DNA of 64,000 nucleotides from Bacillus salipaludis (GTDB lineage: Bacteria; Bacillota; Bacilli; Bacillales_B; DSM-18226). The DNA is taken from contig NZ_SMYO01000004.1 of NCBI RefSeq assembly GCF_004358205.1, positions 310,001 through 374,000 on the forward strand. Direction: 5' to 3'. Position 1 is the first letter of the stretch. Each line of letters begins with the position of its first letter. Positions 8,556 to 15,996 of the stretch are shown here, piece after piece. The notes under the pieces are model-generated. The model did no database searches, was not told where the DNA came from, and worked only from the letters and a program-made list of their open reading frames with translations. A program made the translations under genes and the position numbers.

Positions 8556-9344
8556 GTGAAAAATAGCCATTTATTATTTAATACTTCCATTGGTGTTCAA
8601 AAGCCTGAGAATATCCGAAATAAACAGCAAGCTTGCCCTTTTTGTGACCGCGACCAATTGACGGATTTGATCGAAGTCGATGGTCCTATTATTCTGTTAA
8701 AAAATAAATACCCTGTTTTGGTAAACGCTTATCAAACCGTTTTAATTGAAACAGATGAATGCCATCAGGAATTATCGATGTACTCGAAAGATCATTTACA
8801 TAGACTTTTGCAATTTGGCCTAAAACATTGGCGTGATATGGAGGAAAGTGGTCATTGGAAATCAGTCCTCTTTTTTAAAAACCATGGGCCATTATCAGGA
8901 GGAACGATTGCCCACCCCCATATGCAGATTGTTGGCTTAAATGATCTTGATTACAAGGAGAAGGTTTCCGAAGGCGTATTTGAAGGGATTGTCATAGAAG
9001 AAACAGACGGAGTGGTCTTTTCTTTATCAACTAAGCCAAGGGTTGGCTTTTATGAATTTAACGTGGAAATGGCTGATGAAGGATACGTCGAGGCTTTTGG
9101 GGACTATATTCAAACAGCAGTCCATTATATTCTAAACCATTTTCCATTTAAAGCTACCAGCTATAATTTGTTTTTTCATCATATTCATCAAAGAATTTTT
9201 GCGAAAATTGTGCCTAGGTTTGTGACAACACCGCTATATATTGGCTATGGGCTTCCACAGGTACCTAATAATTTGGAATGGATGGTGGAAGAGGTTAAGA
9301 AATTCTACTTTCAACCTGAAATTCCCAGTGAAAATCTGGATTAA
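8556..9344 (+). CDS. GalT/HIT-like protein (DUF4931-type)
   Basis: The 262-residue protein looks like a galactose-1-phosphate uridylyltransferase relative. A CPFC pair near residue 28 could bind zinc. The nucleotidyl-transfer His motif is HPHMQI (within GGTIAHPHMQI, ~125), and a second His cluster HHIHQRIF occurs near residue 208. The GTG at 8556 is chosen because GGAGGGGAG lies 7 bases before it. I recall this family as DUF4931 in Bacillus; that name is from memory. No galactose genes are nearby, so the substrate is open. Confidence 0.65.
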   Translation: MKNSHLLFNTSIGVQKPENIRNKQQACPFCDRDQLTDLIEVDGPIILLKNKYPVLVNAYQTVLIETDECHQELSMYSKDHLHRLLQFGLKHWRDMEESGHWKSVLFFKNHGPLSGGTIAHPHMQIVGLNDLDYKEKVSEGVFEGIVIEETDGVVFSLSTKPRVGFYEFNVEMADEGYVEAFGDYIQTAVHYILNHFPFKATSYNLFFHHIHQRIFAKIVPRFVTTPLYIGYGLPQVPNNLEWMVEEVKKFYFQPEIPSENLD

Positions 9345-9455
9345 CCATGTAAATTAACCCATTCGAAGGTTAGAAGTTGTGATTTGCGGATAATAAAAAT
9401 ATAATGAAGGAATGTAAAGATTCTTTTAAGGGTTGGTGCATTAAAAGGAGAATGA

Positions 9456-10634
9456 ATGAGCATGACTTCCAATCACAATAACTCAACTTCGAAACTTGAT
9501 TATAGTCTTATTTTTATCTTATTGTTACTCTGTTTAGCCAGTTGTATTTCGATCTATAGTGCACAGGCAAGCGGCCAATACAAGGAGAATTTTGTATTGA
9601 AGCAAATTGTCTGGTATGCGGTGGGAGGCGGAATCATTGCCGGGGTTATGACCTTTGATTCTGACCAATTAAAGAAAATCACATGGTACCTTTATGGCTT
9701 TGGTATTTTTCTTCTAGGATTATTGATTATTGCCCCGCCAAGTATTGCACCAGTCATCAATGGCGCGAAAAACTGGTTTAAGGTCCCTGGGATTGGTTCG
9801 CTCCAGCCATCAGAGTTTGTGAAAATCTTTATTATCCTGGCTCTGGCATGGGTGATTGAAAATCATCATCATAAACATCTGGTAAAAACAATGCAATCGG
9901 ATTTCTGGCTGTTAATGAAGCTGGGAATAGTAACAATGTTTCCGTTAATGCTGATTATTAAGCAGGACTTAGGGACTTCGCTTGTCTTTTTATCGATCAT
10001 GTTAGGTATGATTTTTATCTCGGGAATCTCCTGGAAACTTCTTTTACCGATTTTTTCAGTCGGAACCGTGCTGATTTCTACGATTTTTTATTTTGTATTG
10101 GTGAAACCGGATTTGTTGGAAAAGTATCTTGGGGTAAGACAGTATCAGTTCAGCCGGATCTATTCTTGGCTTGATCCCTATAATTTTCAAAGTTCTGCAG
10201 GCTATCAATTAACCCAATCCCTTCTGGCAATTGGTTCGGGACAAACATCAGGAAAAGGGTATGGGAACAGGGATGTATATTTACCCGAGAGCCACACTGA
10301 CTTTATTTTTAGTATAGTCGGCGAGGAATTTGGCTTTGTTGGTGCAAGTGTTTTAATCAGTTTATTTTTCTTGTTGATTTACCACATTACCAAGGTGGGT
10401 ATGGAAACGAAAAATAATTTCTATACGTATATTTGTGTCGGGGTGATCAGTATGATTACCTTCCACGTTTTTCAAAATATCGGGATGACCATTGGAGTAT
10501 TACCTATCACCGGTATTCCGCTGCCGTTTATCAGTTATGGCGGCAGTTCGTTAATGGGGAATATGATGGGGCTCGGATTAATTTTTTCCATTCGCTACCA
10601 TTATAAGAAATACATGTTTTCAACCACATCTTAA
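9456..10634 (+). CDS. SEDS peptidoglycan glycosyltransferase, RodA/FtsW family
   Basis: Polytopic membrane enzyme (392 residues, about ten membrane segments) that polymerises lipid II with a partner class-B PBP. SEDS signatures: SLQPSEFVKIF, KQDLGTSLV, then the catalytic-Asp region ESHTDFIFSIVGEEFG, and PLPFISYGGSS. The tail is short. It is more RodA-like than FtsW-like in length and loops, and Bacillus often has several paralogues, so the role (elongation, sporulation or accessory) is not assigned. Followed at once by yusU. Confidence 0.88.
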   Translation: MSMTSNHNNSTSKLDYSLIFILLLLCLASCISIYSAQASGQYKENFVLKQIVWYAVGGGIIAGVMTFDSDQLKKITWYLYGFGIFLLGLLIIAPPSIAPVINGAKNWFKVPGIGSLQPSEFVKIFIILALAWVIENHHHKHLVKTMQSDFWLLMKLGIVTMFPLMLIIKQDLGTSLVFLSIMLGMIFISGISWKLLLPIFSVGTVLISTIFYFVLVKPDLLEKYLGVRQYQFSRIYSWLDPYNFQSSAGYQLTQSLLAIGSGQTSGKGYGNRDVYLPESHTDFIFSIVGEEFGFVGASVLISLFFLLIYHITKVGMETKNNFYTYICVGVISMITFHVFQNIGMTIGVLPITGIPLPFISYGGSSLMGNMMGLGLIFSIRYHYKKYMFSTTS

Positions 10635-10654
10635 GTAGATGGAAGGTGTCGAAA

Positions 10655-10897
10655 GTGGAAGAAAAATTTTTACAGCAATTTGAAGCAATCCTCGATAAAT
10701 ACAGCGAACTCCTTGTCGGAGAATGCGATACAGAAACAAAAGAAAAAGTAAAAGTATGGGCACTCTACACCCATATTGCCAAATCCATGCCCGCGCTGGC
10801 CAAGCATTGGAATAGCATGTATCCAGAAGCAAAAGAACAAATGAAAGAAATTGTGGGCGAAATCAAACAAATGAATGAAGAACATCGTAAGAAATAA
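10655..10897 (+). CDS. yusU: YusU-like small protein (DUF2573)
   Basis: Small acidic/basic helical protein of 80 residues with no signal or membrane segment. It matches the YusU/DUF2573 pattern in the middle (VKVWALYTHIAKSMPALAKHW). The function is unknown. I start at the GTG at 10655, with GGAAGGTG 6 bases upstream; a GTG nine bases earlier overlaps that site. It lies 20 bp after the SEDS gene, so it is probably co-transcribed. Confidence 0.75.
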   Translation: MEEKFLQQFEAILDKYSELLVGECDTETKEKVKVWALYTHIAKSMPALAKHWNSMYPEAKEQMKEIVGEIKQMNEEHRKK

Positions 10898-10898
10898 A

Positions 10899-10945
10899 TT
10901 CGACAAAAATCGGGTGGTGCCAGGCACCACCCGATTTTTGTCGAA
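10899..10945. repeat. Perfect palindrome, 23-bp arms
   Basis: The arms 10899-10921 and 10923-10945 are perfect complements around one central base; the core reads GGTGGTGCC-A-GGCACCACC. It starts one base after the yusU stop codon. There is no downstream T run, so it is not a classic terminator, though it could stop transcription from both sides. Confidence 0.9.
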
Positions 10946-10958
10946 AAGCTATTACTGT

Positions 10959-11080
10959 TCAGCTCCGGCGCCTAGCCCCTCGAGTGGCTTCGGCCCTGCC
11001 GATGAAGTCAAAGAACGACTTCACCGTCAGGTCCTCCAGCGCTTGTCGGGTCTGATCAAGTCGCTTCCGCTTTTCTTACT
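10959..11080. repeat. Dispersed intergenic repeat, family II, longest copy
   Basis: GC-rich block containing GCTCCGGCGCCTAG, an internal hairpin around TGAAGTC and its complement, and ending CGCTTCCGCTTTTCTT. Degenerate relatives occur at 46770-46815, 51000-51072 and 52190-52222. It abuts the stop codon of the coat-protein gene on the minus strand. With the palindrome it fills the gap after yusU. Confidence 0.75.
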
Positions 11081-11429
11081 GAACCATTCCGCCATTTGGA
11101 AGTTGGTTAGTGTAGCCTTGGAATTGCTGATAGGATTGTTGAAGTTTTTGTTGTTCGGCGGCCTCGACTGCGTACCAGCCTTTTTTAAACATTAGGTTAT
11201 ATAGGTCTCTTTGGCAATTTTGTGTTTCGGTAAAGATCTGCATCATGTCCTGATAGAGGCCTTGATGGCTTGCTTCGTGCAAGGCCATGCTATAGGAAGT
11301 GGTCATATACTTTTCAGTTGTTAATAAATCATTGATAAAATCGCGTTCATTCATTTGTGGTGTTTTCGGAACCTGTGTTTCGGGATTTTTAATTTTTTGT
11401 TGGTTTTGGTTCTGATTTTGGTTCATCAT
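11076..11429 (-). CDS. CotF-domain spore coat protein (YusN-like)
   Basis: The 117-residue protein has a Gln/Asn-rich head (first ~30 residues) and a ferritin-like helical CotF domain: RDFINDLLTTEKYMTTSY, then MALHEASH, then TQNCQRDLYNLMFKKGWY. Proteins of this type are made in the mother cell and placed on the spore. It lies 17 bp after a second Gln/Asn-rich coat-like gene. Synteny with fadN fits B. subtilis YusN. The stop codon is at the edge of a dispersed repeat, so the tail may have been shaped by it. Confidence 0.8.
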   Translation of the reverse strand: MMNQNQNQNQQKIKNPETQVPKTPQMNERDFINDLLTTEKYMTTSYSMALHEASHQGLYQDMMQIFTETQNCQRDLYNLMFKKGWYAVEAAEQQKLQQSYQQFQGYTNQLPNGGMVQ

Positions 11430-11446
11430 AATCTCCCGCTCCTCTC

Positions 11447-11767
11447 TTATTGCATACCATTTAGCGGTTGCTGTGAATTTGCATGGTGCCCAAGATGATT
11501 AAGCAGCTGCTGATAGTGGCGCTGATGCATTTGGCCGCATTTTTCTGCTTCCGTTTTTAACTCTTGGTCCTGACATTGCTGGGCAAAAAAATGGGCCTTT
11601 TTAGCCGCCAGTAAGTTCCAAGACATCATATCGGTTAAATAAAGAGAATCCTTTGTTGAAATAATCCCGGGAGGCTGCTGCATGATATTCTGTTGATTTT
11701 GCATATTCATATTCGACTGAGCCGTATTCATGTTTTGCTGCTGCATGTTCATATTTTGTTGCTGCAT
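11447..11767 (-). CDS. CotF-like spore coat protein with Gln/Asn/Met-rich head
   Basis: 106 residues. The first ~32 are low-complexity repeats of QQNMN type; the rest is a helical CotF-like domain (DSLYLTDMMSWNLLAAKKA, then QCQDQELKTEAEKC, QMHQRHYQQLLNHL). It is probably co-transcribed with the CotF gene just downstream and expressed in sporulation. Start supported by AGGAGGGGT. The assignment rests on domain look and pairing; an exact name is not given. Confidence 0.75.
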   Translation of the reverse strand: MQQQNMNMQQQNMNTAQSNMNMQNQQNIMQQPPGIISTKDSLYLTDMMSWNLLAAKKAHFFAQQCQDQELKTEAEKCGQMHQRHYQQLLNHLGHHANSQQPLNGMQ

Positions 11768-11865
11768 AGTGATTACCCCTCCTGTATCTATAATCTTTTA
11801 CCACTTTATCCTTTGTTAAAAGGGAATTTTTATGCCCGTTAAAAAATGCATTTTCCGTGAACAAA

Positions 11866-11893
11866 AAACAGGCTGAAAAAATTCAGCCTGTTT
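11866..11893 (-). terminator. Terminator of yuzL
   Basis: The 12-bp arms AAACAGGCTGAA and complement (11866-11877, 11882-11893) are followed on the minus strand by a run of six T. It covers the yuzL stop codon. Confidence 0.8.
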
Positions 11894-12026
11894 ATCTTTT
11901 CTTGAATTGGTTGTTTTGGCTGTTCCTTTTTCCGCCGCCGTCATTTTCAACGTTAGGACCAGCATCCCCCTGAACGCTTGCCGCGCTTACCCCTGCTTTG
12001 GAGGGGTTTTTCTTCATTTTGCCCAT
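11892..12026 (-). CDS. yuzL: YuzL-family small protein
   Basis: A 44-residue basic protein, read directly from the sequence: it starts MGKMKKNPSKAG, has SAASVQGDAGP in the middle and ends NNQFKKR. The start is set by GAGGTGAT five bases upstream. The KNPSKAG...SVxGDAGP pattern is that of the YuzL family of spore formers, and B. subtilis yuzL sits beside fadN as here. It resembles small acid-soluble spore proteins in composition. Function unknown. Confidence 0.8.
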   Translation of the reverse strand: MGKMKKNPSKAGVSAASVQGDAGPNVENDGGGKRNSQNNQFKKR

Positions 12027-12127
12027 GATTATCACCTCAAAAATAGAATGCCCATTGATTAATTTTTATTGTATTAAACCAATAAAAATTAATTTTCAAA
12101 AAAATTTCAATTTTCCGCGATTATAGA

Positions 12128-12156
12128 TTGCGCAAATTTTTAAAATCTTTTATAGT
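12128..12156 (+). promoter_or_regulatory. Possible sigma-A promoter of fadNA
   Basis: TTGCGC (12128-12133), 17 bases, TATAGT (12151-12156). This is upstream of the FadR operator, which would then lie within the early transcribed region as a roadblock. A promoter closer to the operator cannot be excluded. Confidence 0.4.
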
Positions 12157-12202
12157 TAATAGTAACAGAACTCATTCAAGTGAATTTTTTTTACTCAAAA
12201 AA

Positions 12203-12220
12203 TGAATGAGTATTCATTCA
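12203..12220 (+). promoter_or_regulatory. FadR (YsiA) operator upstream of fadN
   Basis: The 18-bp imperfect palindrome TGAATGAGTATTCATTCA matches the B. subtilis FadR consensus (TGAATGAMTANTCATTCA) at all but one position (G in place of the A/C). It lies 20 bp before the fadN start. FadR represses fatty-acid degradation genes and is released by long-chain acyl-CoA. Confidence 0.88.
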
Positions 12221-12240
12221 AAGTATCGGAGGGGGAGACC

Positions 12241-14616
12241 ATGTTGAACCAACAAATTAAAAAAGCAGCTGTTCTAGGATCTGGAGTAATGGGCTCGGGA
12301 ATTGCTGCCCATCTGGCAAACAACGGCATTTCAACACTTTTATTGGATATTGTGCCTCGGGAATTAACGGAAGAAGAAAAGGCGAAAGGGCTTACTCTTG
12401 GAGATAAACAGGTCCGAAATCGTATTAGTCATACATCCATACAAAAGCTTTTAAAACAAAAACCGGCACCATTAACGGTGAAAAAAAATCTTGACCTTAT
12501 TGAGGCAGGAAATCTTGAAGATGATCTAATCAAATTAAAGGATGTTGACTGGGTCATCGAAGTGGTCGTTGAAAATTTAAATGTCAAAAAGCAGGTATTT
12601 GAGCGTGTTGATCAATATCGTAAGCCAGGCAGCATCATCAGTTCAAATACATCCGGAATTTCTGTCGAAGCAATGGTTGAAGGCAGATCAGACGATTTCA
12701 AGAAGCATTTCCTGGGAACTCACTTTTTCAATCCTCCAAGGTACTTAAAATTGCTTGAGGTCATTCCTACTCAATATACTGACCCTGAAGTTCTTGCTTT
12801 CATGAAAACCTTTGGTGAGGACGTATTAGGGAAAGGGGTTGTCATAGCAAAGGATACACCAAACTTTATTGCGAACCGTATTGGTACGTACGGACTTTTG
12901 ATTACACTTCAGGAAATGCTAAAAGGCGGTTACAGTGTCGGTGAAGTGGATTCCGTTACAGGTCCGTTGGTTGGCCGTCCAAAAAGTGCAACCTTCCGTA
13001 CTCTCGATGTGGTTGGTCTCGATACCTTTGTCCATGTGGCCAACAATGTATATGAACAAGTGGAAGGAAAGGAAAAGGAAATCTTTGAAGTCCCCACCTT
13101 CATGAAAACGATGCTTGAAAAAGGCTGGCTAGGCAGTAAATCCGGCCAAGGGTTCTTTTTGAAAAAAGGCAAAGAAATTCTTGAACTTGATCCTAGTACA
13201 TTAGAATACAGTCCACGCAAAAAATTATCCACCCCTGCAATAGAACTGAGCAAACAGGAAAAGGGCAGTGCCAATAAATTGAAAGCGCTTGTATATGCCA
13301 AGGACCGTGCCGGTGAGCTTTTATGGAATATATTCAGTCCCGTTCTCGTTTATTCCGCTCAATTACTAGGCGAAATTGCCGATGATATTGTTGCGATTGA
13401 CCATGCAATGAAATGGGGTTTCGGCTGGGAAATGGGTCCGTTTGAAACATGGGATGCCATTGGTGTAGAAAAATCCGTTCAAAAGATGAAAGAAAACGGA
13501 CTTGAAGTCCCTGCCTGGGTTACAGAAATGCTTGAAAAAGGATTTACGACTTTCTACAAAGAAGAATCCTTCTACGATAACGGAGAATATAAACCGGTTG
13601 AATTTAATCCAAAGGTAATGGATTTGAAAAAAATTAAAAAACAAAAAGGGGTCATTAAGAAAAACAGCGGCGCCAGCTTAATCGATATCGGAGACGGTGT
13701 AGCGCTTCTCGAATTCCAATCTCCTAATAATGCCATCGGTCTTGATATCATCCAAATGGTAAACTTTGCCATTGATGAGGTAGATAAAAACTACAAGGGC
13801 CTGGTAATCGGGAACCAAGGAAAAAACTTCTGTGTCGGAGCCAACCTTGCCATGATTTTGATGGAAGCCCAGGATGATAATATTTATGAATTGGATATGG
13901 TTGTTCGTCATTTCCATCAGGCGATGATGAAAATTAAATACAGCTCAAAACCAGTTGTAGCTGCACCATTTGCCATGACGCTTGGCGGCGGAGCTGAGGT
14001 TTGTTTACCGGCTGCCCATATTCAGGCATCTGCCGAGACTTATATGGGACTTGTTGAAGTCGGTGTCGGTTTAATCCCTGGCGGCGGCGGTAATAAGGAG
14101 CTTTACATTAAGCATTTAGAGAATCTTCCAAATGGTGTGCCATTTGATTTACAAAATGTCGCTAATAAAGTATTCGAAACGATCGCAATGGCTAAGGTGT
14201 CAACCTCTGGTGAGGAAGCGCGGGAAAATAATTTCTTAGATTTTGCTGATGGGATTAGTGTAAACAGCGATCACCAGCTATATGATGCAAAGCAGGCGGT
14301 CCTTGCGCTCCACGAAAAAGGCTATAAACCAAAGGTTCGCAGAAAAGTTCCCGTTGTTGGTGAAACCGGTTATGCGACCCTGTTACTTGGTGCAGAGGGA
14401 ATGTTTCTGTCAGGCTACATCTCCGAGCATGACTTGAAAATTGCCAAAAAGCTTGCATATGTCATTGCTGGAGGGAAGGTTCCATTTGGTACTGAAGTAG
14501 ATGAACAGTATCTATTAGATTTGGAAAGAGAAGCATTCCTGAGTCTTGTTGCAGAGCCAAAATCGCAGCAGCGGATGCAGCACATGCTTGTGAAAGGAAA
14601 ACCATTAAGAAACTAA
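12241..14616 (+). CDS. fadN: 3-hydroxyacyl-CoA dehydrogenase / enoyl-CoA hydratase FadN
   Basis: Bifunctional beta-oxidation enzyme of 791 residues. The N-terminal Rossmann motif GSGVMGSGIAAHL binds NAD, and HFFNPPRYLKLLEVIPT is the dehydrogenase active-site region. The C-terminal crotonase domain (~490-720) has an oxyanion-hole stretch (GGGAEVCLPAA) and an EVGVGLIPGGGGN loop. The order, dehydrogenase then hydratase, is that of FadN, opposite to E. coli FadB. The ATG at 12241 has GGAGGGGGAG upstream. It forms fadNAE with the next genes and is controlled by FadR. Confidence 0.96.
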   Translation: MLNQQIKKAAVLGSGVMGSGIAAHLANNGISTLLLDIVPRELTEEEKAKGLTLGDKQVRNRISHTSIQKLLKQKPAPLTVKKNLDLIEAGNLEDDLIKLKDVDWVIEVVVENLNVKKQVFERVDQYRKPGSIISSNTSGISVEAMVEGRSDDFKKHFLGTHFFNPPRYLKLLEVIPTQYTDPEVLAFMKTFGEDVLGKGVVIAKDTPNFIANRIGTYGLLITLQEMLKGGYSVGEVDSVTGPLVGRPKSATFRTLDVVGLDTFVHVANNVYEQVEGKEKEIFEVPTFMKTMLEKGWLGSKSGQGFFLKKGKEILELDPSTLEYSPRKKLSTPAIELSKQEKGSANKLKALVYAKDRAGELLWNIFSPVLVYSAQLLGEIADDIVAIDHAMKWGFGWEMGPFETWDAIGVEKSVQKMKENGLEVPAWVTEMLEKGFTTFYKEESFYDNGEYKPVEFNPKVMDLKKIKKQKGVIKKNSGASLIDIGDGVALLEFQSPNNAIGLDIIQMVNFAIDEVDKNYKGLVIGNQGKNFCVGANLAMILMEAQDDNIYELDMVVRHFHQAMMKIKYSSKPVVAAPFAMTLGGGAEVCLPAAHIQASAETYMGLVEVGVGLIPGGGGNKELYIKHLENLPNGVPFDLQNVANKVFETIAMAKVSTSGEEARENNFLDFADGISVNSDHQLYDAKQAVLALHEKGYKPKVRRKVPVVGETGYATLLLGAEGMFLSGYISEHDLKIAKKLAYVIAGGKVPFGTEVDEQYLLDLEREAFLSLVAEPKSQQRMQHMLVKGKPLRN

Positions 14617-14664
14617 AATAATAGATTGGTATTTTTTAAAAGTGAAAGAAGGCGAGGGAACGTT

Positions 14665-15840
14665 ATGAGAGAAGCGGTCATTGTAGCCGGAGCTCGGACC
14701 CCGGTTGGTAAAGCGAAGAAAGGAACGCTTGCCAATGTTCGTCCTGATGACTTGGGAGCATTGGTAGTAAAAGAAACTTTGAAACGTGCTGGAAATTATG
14801 AAGGAAATATCGATGACTTAATCATAGGTTGTGCCATGCCGGAAGCTGAACAAGGGCTTAACATGGCACGAAATATAGGTGCTCTTGCCGGGCTTCCACA
14901 TACTGTTCCTGCGATTACCATCAATCGGTATTGTTCTTCTGGATTACAGGCTATTGCTTATGCAGCACAAGGAATTATGCTAGGCCACACCGATACTGCC
15001 ATCGCGGGAGGGGCGGAATCGATGAGCCTAATCCCGATGATGGGTCATGTCACTCGACCAAATTTAAAATTAGCCGAAACCGCACCGCAATATTACATGA
15101 GTATGGGCCATACAGCAGAGCAAGTGGCAAAGAAATATGGAATCACCCGCGAAGACCAGGATGCATTTGCAGTGCGAAGCCATGAACGTGCAGCAAAGGC
15201 AATTCAAGAAGGAAAATTTGTCGATGAAATCGTACCGGTCGATGTCACCATCCGTTCAATTGGCAAAGACAATAAGCTTGTTGAAAAAACGATTCAGTTC
15301 TCACAGGATGAAGGGGTTCGTCCTGGCACGAACGTAGAAACCCTAGCGAAGCTCCGGCCGGCCTTCTCAGTAACAGGCTCTGTTACGGCAGGAAATTCTT
15401 CGCAAACGAGTGATGGTGCTGCTGCTGTGATGGTCATGGACCGTGAAAAGGCTGAATTGCTCGGTCTAAAACCGCTGGCAAAATTCAGATCATTTGCTGT
15501 TGGCGGTGTCCCACCAGAAATTATGGGGGTAGGCCCGGTTGTTGCTGTTCCAAAAGCTGTAAAGTTGGCAGGACTCGAACTTTCTGATATCAATCTCTTT
15601 GAATTGAATGAGGCATTTGCTTCCCAATCGCTTCAAGTTATTCGTGAGCTTGGCCTTGATGAAGAAAAAGTGAACGTAAATGGCGGCGCCATTGCACTTG
15701 GCCACCCGCTAGGCTGTACAGGTGCCAAGCTTACATTGTCACTCATTCATGAATTAAAACGCAGAAATGAACAATTTGGTGTCGTTACGATGTGTATTGG
15801 CGGCGGAATGGGCGCTGCCGGCGTATTCGAACTTCTTTAA
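14665..15840 (+). CDS. fadA: 3-ketoacyl-CoA thiolase FadA
   Basis: Last step of beta-oxidation: cleaves 3-ketoacyl-CoA with CoA to give acetyl-CoA. 391 residues. Nucleophilic Cys in [10 protein letters not shown] (~90), NEAFASQ, the catalytic His in [15 protein letters not shown] and the second catalytic Cys in [10 protein letters not shown]. The ATG at 14665 ([13 protein letters not shown]) follows GAAGGCGAGGG. It lies 48 bp after fadN with no terminator between, so co-transcribed. Confidence 0.96.
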   Translation: MREAVIVAGARTPVGKAKKGTLANVRPDDLGALVVKETLKRAGNYEGNIDDLIIGCAMPEAEQGLNMARNIGALAGLPHTVPAITINRYCSSGLQAIAYAAQGIMLGHTDTAIAGGAESMSLIPMMGHVTRPNLKLAETAPQYYMSMGHTAEQVAKKYGITREDQDAFAVRSHERAAKAIQEGKFVDEIVPVDVTIRSIGKDNKLVEKTIQFSQDEGVRPGTNVETLAKLRPAFSVTGSVTAGNSSQTSDGAAAVMVMDREKAELLGLKPLAKFRSFAVGGVPPEIMGVGPVVAVPKAVKLAGLELSDINLFELNEAFASQSLQVIRELGLDEEKVNVNGGAIALGHPLGCTGAKLTLSLIHELKRRNEQFGVVTMCIGGGMGAAGVFELL

Positions 15841-15844
15841 TCAA

Positions 15845-15904
15845 GGCTATGCTAAAGAACATTGTTGATTTTTATACAAAGTTGATTGTAGAGGAAGGCA
15901 CGAA
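15845..15904. repeat. Remnant of dispersed repeat family I
   Basis: About 60 bp matching the left end of the copy at 62842: GGCTATG-CTAAAGA, then TGTTGATTTTTA, AAGTTGATTG and GGAAGGCACGAA in the same order and spacing. The remaining ~150 bp of the element is missing. Confidence 0.75.
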
Positions 15905-15918
15905 TAACAAACAATTTT

Positions 15919-15966
15919 AATTTATTCAAAAGGGGCTGATATGTAAGCGCCCCTTCTGAATAAATT
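15919..15966 (+). promoter_or_regulatory. Long intercistronic hairpin before fadE
   Basis: The 18-bp arms 15919-15936 and 15949-15966 pair with one A-C mismatch around a 12-base loop. There is no T run after it. It lies 15 bp before the fadE ribosome binding site and could be a processing, stability or attenuation element between fadA and fadE. Confidence 0.7.
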
Positions 15967-15996
15967 CGATGAATTTCCAATAGGAGGAATTTTTTA

